Below, in pieces: positions 18,775 to 27,536 of a stretch of 64,000 nucleotides of DNA. Made by a program: the position numbers and the translations under genes. The notes beneath the pieces are model-generated. The model worked only from the letters and a program-made list of their open reading frames with translations. It had not been told where the DNA came from and did not search any database. Positions within the stretch are counted from its first letter, which is position 1; each line of letters starts with the position of its first letter. This stretch comes from an uncultured Flavobacteriales bacterium (GTDB lineage Bacteria; Bacteroidota; Bacteroidia; Flavobacteriales; CAJXXR01), in assembly GCA_913063375.1 (NCBI GenBank), contig CAJXXR010000006.1, positions 55,548 to 119,547 on the forward strand. Direction: 5' to 3'.

Positions 18775-19554
18775 TTAGCGTGTAAGAATTGAGATTAATG
18801 AAATGATAACAGATGCCATTGATACAATTACTCCTGTATTTTGATTATAGGCAGCAGATTGAGATTTTGATTTATTTGGTTGCACATAAACCACATCATT
18901 TTGCTGTAAATAGTAAAAAGGTGAAGCAAAAAGTTCATTTGAACGAAGGTCAATATGCCCTGTTAAAATCCCGTTGATACTTTCCCTTTTAATAATGATG
19001 ATTCTATTACCAGAAATATTCAAGTCACCTGCAAGTGCTATAGCGTCTAAGACAGTTACCCTTTCGTTTGGTATGGTATAGGTTCCTGGTACTTTTACAT
19101 CCCCCAATACATTTACAGTAAAGTTCAATATATGAATATTGATGGAGGGTGATTTGACATAATCAGGATCTAATTTATTTATTAAAAGATCAACAGCCTC
19201 TACTCGGCTTAGGCCTTCTAATTTGATTTTTCCTAATACGGGAAAATTGATTTCTCCAAGGTTGTCAATAAGATAGGTTTGCTGCTTGGGTACTCCTGTT
19301 ACCGCATCGGTTGCCGAACCATAGGATACTGATGATAAGTTAAAAGGTTTTACGGAGGCGATATCTTCAGCAGAGACGTCAATAGTTAACAAGTCATCCT
19401 TTTTAAAGCGTACTTCAAAAGTTTGTTTGGTCTCTTGCTTTGGGCTTTCGTCTTTTTGGAAATAGACTATTTCCTTTTTTGAAACACAAGCGGCTAATAT
19501 TCCTACACTTAATAGAATGATTAGAGCTGACTTAATCCTTTGTATTTGAATCAT
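18775..19554 (-). CDS. wza: Wza-like polysaccharide export lipoprotein
   Basis: A 259-residue outer-membrane export protein. The lipoprotein signal is ALIILLSVGILAAC with Cys23. A poly-export domain follows (FKKDDLLTIDVSAEDI), then an SLBB domain (VLGDVKVPGTYTIPNERVTV, DAIALAGDL) and DVVYVQPNK. A hydrophobic C-terminal segment (GVIVSMASVIISLISILTR) may form the outer-membrane helix seen in Wza. It passes capsule polymer from the periplasm through the outer membrane together with Wzc. It is followed after 1 bp by wzc. Confidence 0.93.
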   Translation of the reverse strand: MIQIQRIKSALIILLSVGILAACVSKKEIVYFQKDESPKQETKQTFEVRFKKDDLLTIDVSAEDIASVKPFNLSSVSYGSATDAVTGVPKQQTYLIDNLGEINFPVLGKIKLEGLSRVEAVDLLINKLDPDYVKSPSINIHILNFTVNVLGDVKVPGTYTIPNERVTVLDAIALAGDLNISGNRIIIIKRESINGILTGHIDLRSNELFASPFYYLQQNDVVYVQPNKSKSQSAAYNQNTGVIVSMASVIISLISILTR

Positions 19555-19646
19555 TTGTTTAGGTAAAATAATTGATGCGAAAAAAATGTAATATTTTGTA
19601 AAAGAAGAATTACGTATATCAAAAAGAAATAGGTCTATAATCCCTT

Positions 19647-20792
19647 TTAAAAGAATCCTTTTTCTCTACTGTTTTTTCGAACAGCTGTAATTTTGTTCTT
19701 GATTGCTTTTTTCTTATTTCTGAAAAACACTTTTTTCCTGAGGTTGGACATGCTAAAATCTAAACGATAAAAAAGGTAGATCATTGCGAGAGCCATTATA
19801 CCGAGAAAAAGTATTAGAAAATCTTGTTTGGAAGTCCCTGCCATATATATGAAAAGTACCACAAATAGAAGGTTAAATAAAACCAATAAGATACTTGCTT
19901 GTACATGGCTTAAGCCAAGGTCAATCAAAATATGGTGTAAATGATTACGATCTGCCGAGAATGGACTCCTTTTATTGAATATTCTGATAGTGAATACTCT
20001 TGCAGTATCAAATAATGGTACAATTAAAATTACCAAAGCCACCAACGGTAAGTTTTCTATAACGAAAGGTAAATCGGAAGCAATTATTTGATCGTTTACC
20101 GTCAATAGTTTAATAGTGAAAATACTCAATACAAACCCTATAATTAGGGAACCTGTATCACCCATAAAGATCTTTTTATTGGGAGATAAATTATATCTCA
20201 AAAAGGCTGCTAAAGTAGCAATCAATATTAAGGATAAATAGAAAAATAAATCAATTTCTAAGAAATAAAATAGACTTGCATATACGGCTGATATAGCAAT
20301 TCCAATACCAGCAGCTAAGCCATCAATTCCGTCTACTAGGTTGTAGGCATTGATAACCACAATCATTAAAAATGCACTTATTAAAATTGCGATATAGGTT
20401 GGAATATCATTGTAGCCTAAAAAACCGTTGAGTGAATTTATCTGAAATTCAGGATGCGCCAAGATAAAATAAACAGCTGTAAATTGAGCACCTAATTTAG
20501 CTAATGGTGATAATACGACCAAATCATCCTTTAGTCCGAAAATAAATAGAATCGTTAATCCAGGAAATATATGATAGATAATTTTGGATTGATCAAAGTC
20601 TTTTAAAAAGAAAAAAGAAAACATCAAGCTAAAATAAAATGCAACTCCCCCTAAGGTTGGAGTCACACTAATATGTGAGCTTCTTTTATTTGGCTCATCT
20701 AGTAACTTCTTATATCGAACCACGCCTATTATTTTCGGTATGGTAATGTATGTGAGAAGAAACGCTCCTATGAATAGTCCTAAAGCTGTCAA
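19647..20792 (-). CDS. WecA/TagO-like undecaprenyl-phosphate sugar-1-phosphate transferase
   Basis: A 381-residue polytopic enzyme of the MraY/WecA family. The signatures are DEPNKRSSH (N-terminal loop), FGLKDDL, NAYNLVDGIDGLAAG with the catalytic Asp pair, FMGDTGSLIIGF and NHLHHILIDLGL (HxHH). It transfers a HexNAc 1-phosphate (GlcNAc or a derivative) to undecaprenyl phosphate and so starts the minus-strand glycan. The C terminus is strongly basic. This is a second initiating enzyme, unrelated to the PglC-type one at 10434. It lies 129 bp after the upstream GT2 gene and 92 bp before wza. Confidence 0.9.
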   Translation of the reverse strand: MTALGLFIGAFLLTYITIPKIIGVVRYKKLLDEPNKRSSHISVTPTLGGVAFYFSLMFSFFFLKDFDQSKIIYHIFPGLTILFIFGLKDDLVVLSPLAKLGAQFTAVYFILAHPEFQINSLNGFLGYNDIPTYIAILISAFLMIVVINAYNLVDGIDGLAAGIGIAISAVYASLFYFLEIDLFFYLSLILIATLAAFLRYNLSPNKKIFMGDTGSLIIGFVLSIFTIKLLTVNDQIIASDLPFVIENLPLVALVILIVPLFDTARVFTIRIFNKRSPFSADRNHLHHILIDLGLSHVQASILLVLFNLLFVVLFIYMAGTSKQDFLILFLGIMALAMIYLFYRLDFSMSNLRKKVFFRNKKKAIKNKITAVRKNSREKGFF

Positions 20793-20921
20793 AATGATAT
20801 AGTAGTTATTGTAATTAATTCTTTCACACTAAACAGTGATTCATTTAGTGAAGTAGCAAAATTAGATTTTTTCGTAATATCCAATATGATATTTAAGATT
20901 AAATAAATTATAATCTCATAA

Positions 20922-21659
20922 TTATATGAATTGTTTAAGTTTAGAGACATTTTTTCCGATTAATGTGGAAAGTCCTCCAATTTTATGGGTTTGCATTATC
21001 CGAAAATCTTCTTTCGACTTTTGGAGGATATTTTTCAAACTCCTATTGCTCGCTCCTCCTACTCTCATATTAGTTATAATTTCAGGTAAGTAGGCGAATT
21101 TATACTCTTTATTTTGTAATACCCGGACCATAAAATCATAATCTGCTGCGATAGAATAGTCTAGGTTAAAAGCGCCAATGTGATTATAAACTTCCTTTTT
21201 TAGGAAGAATGTTGGATGTGCTGGCATCCATCCTTTTCTTAATAAATTTGGATGAAAGGCTTGGCTTTTCCAGGTTCGTATGGTTTTATTAATATCTGTC
21301 TTATTCGAATATATTAAATCACCATAAACACCATCGACTCCTTCGTTTACAAAAATAGCGGCAATTTTTTCCAAAATGTCCTTGGAAGCTAATAGGTCGT
21401 CAGAATGAACAAAGCCAATTATGTCACCTGAAGCTAATTGAACTCCTTTATTTAGAGCATCATAGATACCTTTATCAGGTTCAGAGATACATTTACTAAC
21501 AATTGACCTCTCATTAACAAGATCGAGTGTTCCATCTTTAGATCCACCGTCAATAATTATGTATTCTAAATTGGCATAATTTTGATTCTGTATAGAATCA
21601 ATTGTATCAGGTAAGGTTGATGCGCTGTTGAAGGTACTTGTGATAATGGATATTCTCAT
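20922..21659 (-). CDS. GT2 family glycosyltransferase (WcaA-like)
   Basis: A 245-residue GT-A enzyme. ISIITSTFNSASTLPDTIDS is at the N terminus, IIIDGGSKDGT binds the nucleotide, PDKGIYDALNKGV and GFVHSDDLL (metal-binding DD) follow, and SIAADYDFMVRV is the acceptor region. DGGSxDGT plus KGIYDAxNKG is typical of the WcaA-like colanic-acid type. Its start shares one base with the stop of the upstream gene, so it is translationally coupled. Confidence 0.88.
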   Translation of the reverse strand: MRISIITSTFNSASTLPDTIDSIQNQNYANLEYIIIDGGSKDGTLDLVNERSIVSKCISEPDKGIYDALNKGVQLASGDIIGFVHSDDLLASKDILEKIAAIFVNEGVDGVYGDLIYSNKTDINKTIRTWKSQAFHPNLLRKGWMPAHPTFFLKKEVYNHIGAFNLDYSIAADYDFMVRVLQNKEYKFAYLPEIITNMRVGGASNRSLKNILQKSKEDFRIMQTHKIGGLSTLIGKNVSKLKQFI

Positions 21660-22495
21660 TAATCTATTTGTTTGTTGATTAAATTTCTTTCTTGGATTTT
21701 TAGGTCTATCATTGTTTCATACATCATTCGTAATTTACAATATTGATAGCCAGCCTTACCGTCCAAAAACCCTCTTCTTAATATATATAATGCCAGGAAC
21801 ATAATTTGTGGCCTTCCAGGTAGTCTGTATATTAATTGTTTTTGAAACTTTCTCCTTTCTACTGCATCTTGAGATAAGGCCAAAGACCAAGGAATACTTT
21901 GTTTAAACTCCGATGAGAGTGTTTTTACTTCCATACTCGAATATTTATTATGCCGTTCAATCCACCAAGCCAAACCTTTACTGAAAGGATAATGCATTAG
22001 GTGGTTGTTCAGGTTTGCAATATTCCCTTGGGTATTATACTCTTCATTGATTTCACGATCAACGGTAACTTGTCCATTTCGAAATAGCCTGGGAAACCAA
22101 GTCGGATAACCACTACTCCTTTTGATCCATCTTCCCATGAACTGGTCTTTTCTTCTAACTCTATAAAGAGTATTTGAATTGTCCTTTTGTGAGATATTGG
22201 ATATAATTTCATGCTGAAGTTCTGGAGTAATTCTCTCATCAGCATCGATCATTAAAATCCATTTAACATTCTCTGGTACATATTGTAATGCTGCATTTCT
22301 TTGTGCAGCATAATTATCAAATTTTCTTTGTAAAACGGTTGCTCCTGCTGCTTTAGCTATATCAACAGTTCGGTCTGTGCTAAAGGAATCAAATACAATA
22401 ATATTATCACAAAAATGAAGAGAGTCAATACATGCATTGATGTTAATTTCTTCATTGAAGGTGAGAATAAGACCTATAATAGATTGACTATTCAT
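21659..22495 (-). CDS. GT2 glycosyltransferase, WaaE/KdtX-like
   Basis: This 278-residue protein has the WaaE-type GT2 signature. IIGLILTFNEEININACIDS is followed by IIVFDSFSTDRTVDIAKAAG, NYAAQRNAAL and WILMIDADERITPEL (metal-binding DAD). WFPRLFRNGQV and a PFSKGLAWWIERHNKYSSMEV C-terminal segment complete the family pattern of LPS-core beta-1,4-glucosyltransferases. The sugar it adds here is unknown. It overlaps its upstream neighbour by 8 bp. Confidence 0.88.
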   Translation of the reverse strand: MNSQSIIGLILTFNEEININACIDSLHFCDNIIVFDSFSTDRTVDIAKAAGATVLQRKFDNYAAQRNAALQYVPENVKWILMIDADERITPELQHEIISNISQKDNSNTLYRVRRKDQFMGRWIKRSSGYPTWFPRLFRNGQVTVDREINEEYNTQGNIANLNNHLMHYPFSKGLAWWIERHNKYSSMEVKTLSSEFKQSIPWSLALSQDAVERRKFQKQLIYRLPGRPQIMFLALYILRRGFLDGKAGYQYCKLRMMYETMIDLKIQERNLINKQID

Positions 22496-23588
22496 TGTTT
22501 AACAAATTATTGTAAATGGTGTAAGTTTCCTCAGAGCATTTATTCCAACTAAATTTTTTTGATTGTTCTAATCCAATAACTCTTGCCCTTTCACGAGTAT
22601 TAGCTGTGCAAAGTAGTTCAAATGTACTTAAAGCTTGGTCCCAATTGGTTGGGTCAAATGATATTGGATAATCAGAACCTAAAATTTCCTTAACTGATGA
22701 GCTATTCGTTGACCAAATTGGGCATCCTGTCTTCATTGCTTCAATAGCAGGAATACCAAAGCCTTCATAAATAGAAGGAAATAATAAAGTGTGTGCGTAA
22801 TTATACAATTCATTTAATTCTAATGAAGATATGTCCGAAAGAAAAGTTATTTGACCTTGTATTGCTTCACCCTCCAACTGCTTGTTCTCTTTTTCTGATG
22901 GATGTCCGCCACCAACACATATCAAGTGTAATTTTCGATCCTTAACAGACTTGGAATTCATTAGTTTTATAATGAAAGGGAAATTTTTACAATATCCTCG
23001 ATTTCCTACATATAATAAGAAATTCCCCTTCTTCAGTGTTAATCCTTTTATTTTTAAAGTGTCTTTTGTTTTAATAGGTTGGTATAGCTCATCAACTCCA
23101 TTATGAACAACGTGAACAGAGTTTCTATCTATTTCAGGATAATATTTGTAAAAGTCCTGTCTTGTATGTTCTGAAACACAAATGATCGCATCAGCTTGTT
23201 TTAAGGCTCTTTTCTTTAGGAAAATGTGTATGGTCTTAGGGATATGACCACTATATTTTTCATAAATAAAATCATGAACAGTTACAATGACCTTTGAGTT
23301 GCCTTTGTTTTTTAGTGGCCGGAAATAGCTAGAGTGGTAAATATCACAGTCATTATTATCTACACTCAAAAATCGTCTAAGTAGTTTTGAACCTGTCTTA
23401 TCTGAAATTATATTATCAGCTTTCAGGTTAAGTTCTCTCCGGAAAAGGTTGTTTAATTGGTTTCCTTCGATAAAAGAGATATTTGAATTATTTTTTTCTT
23501 TCAACCTTTTAATCAAATTGAACCATACTTTGCTAATGCCTCCGGCATATTGCAATTCAAAAATGAAATTATCTAGCAAAATTTTCAT
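22488..23588 (-). CDS. GT4 family glycosyltransferase
   Basis: A 366-residue GT-B enzyme. The acceptor-side loop is LQYAGGISKVWFNLI, and DIYHSSYFRP and VTVHDFIYEKY follow, as in WbaZ/MtfB-type mannosyltransferases. The donor domain has LLYVGNRGYCKNFPFIIKLM, then FPSIYEGFGIPAIEAMKTG with the E-x7-E motif. With gmd and fcl in the same operon it could use a GDP-sugar, but the donor is not readable from sequence. It overlaps both neighbours (4 and 8 bp). Confidence 0.87.
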   Translation of the reverse strand: MKILLDNFIFELQYAGGISKVWFNLIKRLKEKNNSNISFIEGNQLNNLFRRELNLKADNIISDKTGSKLLRRFLSVDNNDCDIYHSSYFRPLKNKGNSKVIVTVHDFIYEKYSGHIPKTIHIFLKKRALKQADAIICVSEHTRQDFYKYYPEIDRNSVHVVHNGVDELYQPIKTKDTLKIKGLTLKKGNFLLYVGNRGYCKNFPFIIKLMNSKSVKDRKLHLICVGGGHPSEKENKQLEGEAIQGQITFLSDISSLELNELYNYAHTLLFPSIYEGFGIPAIEAMKTGCPIWSTNSSSVKEILGSDYPISFDPTNWDQALSTFELLCTANTRERARVIGLEQSKKFSWNKCSEETYTIYNNLLNNE

Positions 23589-24604
23589 CTGTAATCTTGA
23601 AATTTTGTTGAAATTATAAATGCCAAGTTAAAATTGGCGCCTATTAAAAAACTTAAACATAATGCAAGATCTATCTTTGTAAGATGCTCAAAATCTGAAT
23701 AAAATTGTTGTATTGTGTCATTGGAATTATTTTTAATTTCTTTATGGTGTTTACCTAGCCAATAGGCCACTGTATCTAAATGATATGGACCATTTTCGGT
23801 GGCTCTTTCCCAGTCAATAATTTTGAATTTCCCGGATTTGTCGGTCAAAATATTCTCACTTCCAAAATCGCCATGAACAAAGGAAACCTTTATACTGTTT
23901 TCTGGATTAACGTTTTTAATATATTGATGAAGATTTGGCATCTTTTTATGATCATGATCGAAGCGTTTCCACCAGTCCATTTCAAAGATGTCGTTTAATT
24001 GAATCTTTTTACTAGTTCCTTGAATTTCCTTTATAAGGATTTCAGGGATCTTGTTATTAGAGGGGTGAAATAGTTTGTCTGTATCCTTCAGCGATTCCAC
24101 AATCAATGAGGAGTAATTCTCATCCTTTTCAAAGCCAATTACTTGAGGGGTTGAGAATGAGGAATCTATATTGTTTGAATTTTGCCAGTTGATCAGTTGA
24201 TCAAATTCTGTTTTTAGTAGCTTATGGTCTTCTGTGCTATTGGTCAATTTCGCAAAAAATATTTTTTCCCCTGATTTATTCAATAGATGGATATAGTATC
24301 TTTTTCTATTTGGGACAAGTGACCAGATAAAAATCGGATAGAGTTCTTGATTGGGATTAGATTCCTTAAATTTATCGAACCATTCCAATAACGGTTTCAG
24401 ACTAGAATATTTGTGATTGTTTAAAATATTTATATTTATAAAATGTCCTAGAAATGATAGGATATATAAATATACTTTGTACACCTTTCTTTTGAAGGTG
24501 AAACTGGGTAAACAGTTGATAGCCCGGATAGAATGCTTAAACGAGATACCTGTGGGTATTGCGATCAAAGGTTGGTCGCCTTTAAAGAATATCTTGTAAT
24601 TCAA
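23585..24604 (-). CDS. APH-like phosphotransferase of unknown substrate
   Basis: A 339-residue protein. The C-terminal half has the aminoglycoside-phosphotransferase/choline-kinase core: FVHGDFGSENIL (catalytic HGDxxxxN, near residue 240) and KIIDWERA (metal-binding Asp). The N-terminal ~120 residues have a charged kinase-like sheet pattern (KRYYIHLLNKSGEKIFFAKL). Such kinases phosphorylate small hydroxylated molecules such as sugars, choline and aminoglycosides. It overlaps the thymidylate-kinase-like gene and the GT4 gene by 4 bp each, so all three are co-translated. A role in phosphorylating a sugar or lipid-linked intermediate is inferred; resistance to a drug is unlikely here. Confidence 0.75.
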   Translation of the reverse strand: MNYKIFFKGDQPLIAIPTGISFKHSIRAINCLPSFTFKRKVYKVYLYILSFLGHFININILNNHKYSSLKPLLEWFDKFKESNPNQELYPIFIWSLVPNRKRYYIHLLNKSGEKIFFAKLTNSTEDHKLLKTEFDQLINWQNSNNIDSSFSTPQVIGFEKDENYSSLIVESLKDTDKLFHPSNNKIPEILIKEIQGTSKKIQLNDIFEMDWWKRFDHDHKKMPNLHQYIKNVNPENSIKVSFVHGDFGSENILTDKSGKFKIIDWERATENGPYHLDTVAYWLGKHHKEIKNNSNDTIQQFYSDFEHLTKIDLALCLSFLIGANFNLAFIISTKFQDYR

Positions 24605-25221
24605 ATTTTTTCTTTTATTAAATTTTGGATATTTTTTACTGTGGCATCTATTCCTGAAGTCCCATCAATTATAAAAGCATTTTTTCTTTTTTTAAATAAG
24701 CTTTCTATTGCCTTCTGCTGTCTTTCTATTTCGTCTATTGATAGTTCTGGCTTTAGGTCGAAAATATCTTTTGCAGGCCTTGATATAGTAAAAATAAATG
24801 TGGGTTGGGGTATGAAAAATTCAAATAACCTAATTACTGAATGTGGCGTATTTATATGTCCTCTCTGGAAATAGTAGTCATAATAATATCGGGCGAAAAT
24901 AGTTATTTCTTTTTTTCTATTTGATTTCCATAATCTAATATGGCCCAAGAAATAATCCAAAGCATACCAAACGACATAAACTATTCCCTTTAAAGTAGAA
25001 TTTGGTTTGGCTTTCATTCCTGCATGATATTCCCCTTCCTCATGACTAGAATCGATTTTGTTTTTTAGGAAGGGATTAACTAAGTCTTTTAGTTTTGGTA
25101 AAATTTCAAAATGCATTGCCGAATGCTTTGCCTTTACCTTTTTTAAGCTTAGAATATGGACTAATTCGTTAGCTATAGTTGTTTTCCCGCATCCATCTGG
25201 GCCTAAAATTACAATGATCAT
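24601..25221 (-). CDS. Thymidylate-kinase-like P-loop kinase
   Basis: A 206-residue P-loop kinase. Walker A is ILGPDGCGKTTIANEL at residues 4-19. FARYYYDYYFQRG occupies the place of the DRY motif of thymidylate kinases, IFTISRPAKDIFDLKPEL corresponds to the lid region, and IDEIERQQKAIESL follows. It differs from housekeeping Tmk, lacking a clean DRY/H and the LDLPPE-type segment. It lies within the capsule operon, 4 bp into the APH-like gene and 15 bp after the polymerase-like gene. Its role is probably phosphorylation of a nucleotide or sugar-linked group in glycan synthesis, which is inference. Confidence 0.72.
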   Translation of the reverse strand: MIIVILGPDGCGKTTIANELVHILSLKKVKAKHSAMHFEILPKLKDLVNPFLKNKIDSSHEEGEYHAGMKAKPNSTLKGIVYVVWYALDYFLGHIRLWKSNRKKEITIFARYYYDYYFQRGHINTPHSVIRLFEFFIPQPTFIFTISRPAKDIFDLKPELSIDEIERQQKAIESLFKKRKNAFIIDGTSGIDATVKNIQNLIKEKI

Positions 25222-25236
25222 AAGTTTTGGAATAAG

Positions 25237-26433
25237 TTAATTTCCTGATTTTATTTTCCCTAATTGGAAATTTGGCCTACTCTGATAGAGTTGAAATATT
25301 AGAAGAGGCCATAGAATTACCGATATTAAATTCCCCGTTGTCAAAAATGAACTATCGAAAAAACTAAAAAATAGTATGACGAATAGTATGGCAAACGCAT
25401 CCCTCTTCATCCTAATGTTTTTCATTTTTTTGATCATATTAAAAATACTTCGAATAATTAGAAATAGAAATATTATACCCAAAACTCCAAACTGTAAAAA
25501 CACTTCAAAGTAATAATTATCTAGGTGGAAGATCGTATTTTGGTCGTAATACTCTCCATTATTCAGTAGGTATTCAATTCTTCTTGCATTACCTAACCCC
25601 GTTCCGAAAAAGTAGTTAAATGATTCGTAATTGTACTCAAAATGTTTAATCCATAATTGGTACCTCCCAGAGCTTATTACATTTAATAGATACGGGTTTA
25701 CATTTAATATGATTAAAATAGAAACTAATGAAGAAATAAGGCCAATTTTAAATAATTTGAATGTAACGGATGAATATGAGACTAATAAAAATATCGATAG
25801 AGCAACAAAGCTGTTTCTTGTGTTTGTTAAAATAATTAGTATAAATGAGAAAATGGTGATAATGGCATGACGTTTTTTCAGTTGCTTGCTCTGAATTAAG
25901 TATGCTGATAAGATTCCTGTAAGCATGGCATATGATCCCAAAAAACCTGGATGTAAAAAGCCAAATGTCCATCTTGTTTTTACATTTCCATCAAGCACAG
26001 TCCAATTTGAATTTAAATTTATATCAAATAGTAGAGAATATGCAATGGATGAAATCAATAATATTGATAAGGAATAGTATATGTATTTGAATAAAGTAAA
26101 ACCCTTATGCATTTTCCCAATTGAAATTGATAATAATACAATGATTATTATTGAAAAAATGTAGGAAAGGTATTTGAAATTAAAATTAGAAAGTAATATC
26201 CAATTTGTAATGCAATAAGAAATAAATAAGAAAAAGTTGAATATAAGAGGCTTTTCATATTTAAACACCTTTTTAAAAGGAGACTTATATATAATACAAA
26301 GAAGCATACCAAGAAGAACTATTGCATGTTTAGTAATGTATAGTTGACTATTTATATCTTCAAACGGTGCATAGTTGATAAATAAAAACGGCACTGGTAG
26401 AAGAATAAAAAGAATTATAATAATATTACGCAT
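25237..26433 (-). CDS. O-antigen polymerase/ligase-like membrane protein
   Basis: A 398-residue polytopic protein with multiple hydrophobic segments. LTNTRNSFVALSIFLL carries the conserved T-R-N/T signature of the Wzy/WaaL superfamily, and a periplasmic-type loop (YYDQNTIFHLDNYYFEVFLQFG) ends in HLDNYYFEVF, another superfamily landmark. It would polymerise or ligate lipid-linked repeat units at the periplasmic face. By hand count, 26101-26280 is 39 G+C in 180 bases (22 percent), against about 40 percent in a sample of the neighbouring dehydratase gene (13081-13140). Confidence 0.75.
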   Translation of the reverse strand: MRNIIIILFILLPVPFLFINYAPFEDINSQLYITKHAIVLLGMLLCIIYKSPFKKVFKYEKPLIFNFFLFISYCITNWILLSNFNFKYLSYIFSIIIIVLLSISIGKMHKGFTLFKYIYYSLSILLISSIAYSLLFDINLNSNWTVLDGNVKTRWTFGFLHPGFLGSYAMLTGILSAYLIQSKQLKKRHAIITIFSFILIILTNTRNSFVALSIFLLVSYSSVTFKLFKIGLISSLVSILIILNVNPYLLNVISSGRYQLWIKHFEYNYESFNYFFGTGLGNARRIEYLLNNGEYYDQNTIFHLDNYYFEVFLQFGVLGIIFLFLIIRSIFNMIKKMKNIRMKRDAFAILFVILFFSFFDSSFLTTGNLISVILWPLLIFQLYQSRPNFQLGKIKSGN

Positions 26434-26561
26434 TCGTGCTCTTATTATTTTTTGGCTGTAGCATTGATGGTTTGTAAGTTATCAACTAATTAACTAGAAA
26501 GTAAATTCCATTTTTGGTGAGTTGACACAAGTTCTTATACTAACTTATCTTTTGAAGATTA

Positions 26562-27524
26562 TTACATTCTTAATCTTTTAAGTAATCTATGCTTAAGTAA
26601 TCCATTTGTTTTTTTTACTCCTAATATGGGGAGTCCTATTATCACAATTCCTCCTTTCTGCAATATGTTGTAGGCACTAAATATTGATTTGGAATTCCAC
26701 TTTAGTAAAATAGTGGATGTTGTAATAATATTTCCTTTTTCCCATCTACCTAGTTCTTTTTGAAATTCTGTTTTCTTTTCTTTTAATACTTTATTATCTA
26801 AAAAGACTAGAACTCCAGGAATAGAAAATGTTAATAGATTTAGTCTAAATCGGATGCGTTCCAACCACCTTACTATGATAAGTAATGGTTTTTGTGAAAG
26901 AGATTTTAAAAAATATTGGTGTTTGAACCGCTTAAATTCCCCTTCATATTCCTTATCATTTTCACCTATAAAATGAGTAGAAACCTGTACCGGTAATTGT
27001 TTAAACGAAGCTCTAACAATATCTTCCCCTCCTAATTTAACGATTAAGTTTTTTAATTTTATAACCCGTTTTTGTTCATTATCCCGAATCGCACAAGCTA
27101 ACTGCATGGATCGAATTAATATTTCATCTTCTACTGAGATTTTGAAATAGAACCTTTCTTTTATCCTTCTACTAATAAATTCTTTGGCACTAATTGCTGG
27201 AGCTGACCAAATAGAATGTCCTTCAAAGAAATCCAACTGAAGACATTGTTGCCGTTCAAAATCAATTAATTTAAAAACATGTATTGAGAAGTCATTGATA
27301 TGACTTTTCCATAGTTTTATCTCTACAACTTCCCAGTTTAATTTTTTTGCACAATCATCAATAACAAATTTTATTTTTGTGAGTTGATCGTTATTACAAA
27401 CCATGTCTAAGTCATGGCCTATTTCAGGGAGGTCCTCATAATTTCGTAATACGGCGTATTCAATATCCTCTTTATCAAATCCTTCCAAAAGTGATATTAC
27501 TGTATTTCCTATATGACTGTACAC
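26562..27524 (-). CDS. Nucleotidyltransferase-fold-like protein of unknown function
   Basis: A 320-residue protein I can only partly place. Residues ~18-45 read EYAVLRNYEDLPEIGHDLDM, the pattern of DUF-type nucleotidyltransferases (a GHDLD metal-binding Asp pair). The next ~150 residues are charged and helical, with an aromatic central part. The last ~70 residues are hydrophobic and basic (GGIVIIGLPILGVKK). The same N-terminal family is often found fused to thymidylate-kinase-like domains in polysaccharide loci. In this window that kinase is a separate gene 1.3 kb further on. It starts 12 bp after the upstream GT2 stop. A glycan-related transferase role is inferred. Confidence 0.55.
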   Translation of the reverse strand: MYSHIGNTVISLLEGFDKEDIEYAVLRNYEDLPEIGHDLDMVCNNDQLTKIKFVIDDCAKKLNWEVVEIKLWKSHINDFSIHVFKLIDFERQQCLQLDFFEGHSIWSAPAISAKEFISRRIKERFYFKISVEDEILIRSMQLACAIRDNEQKRVIKLKNLIVKLGGEDIVRASFKQLPVQVSTHFIGENDKEYEGEFKRFKHQYFLKSLSQKPLLIIVRWLERIRFRLNLLTFSIPGVLVFLDNKVLKEKKTEFQKELGRWEKGNIITTSTILLKWNSKSIFSAYNILQKGGIVIIGLPILGVKKTNGLLKHRLLKRLRM

Positions 27525-27536
27525 GTATATTTTGAT

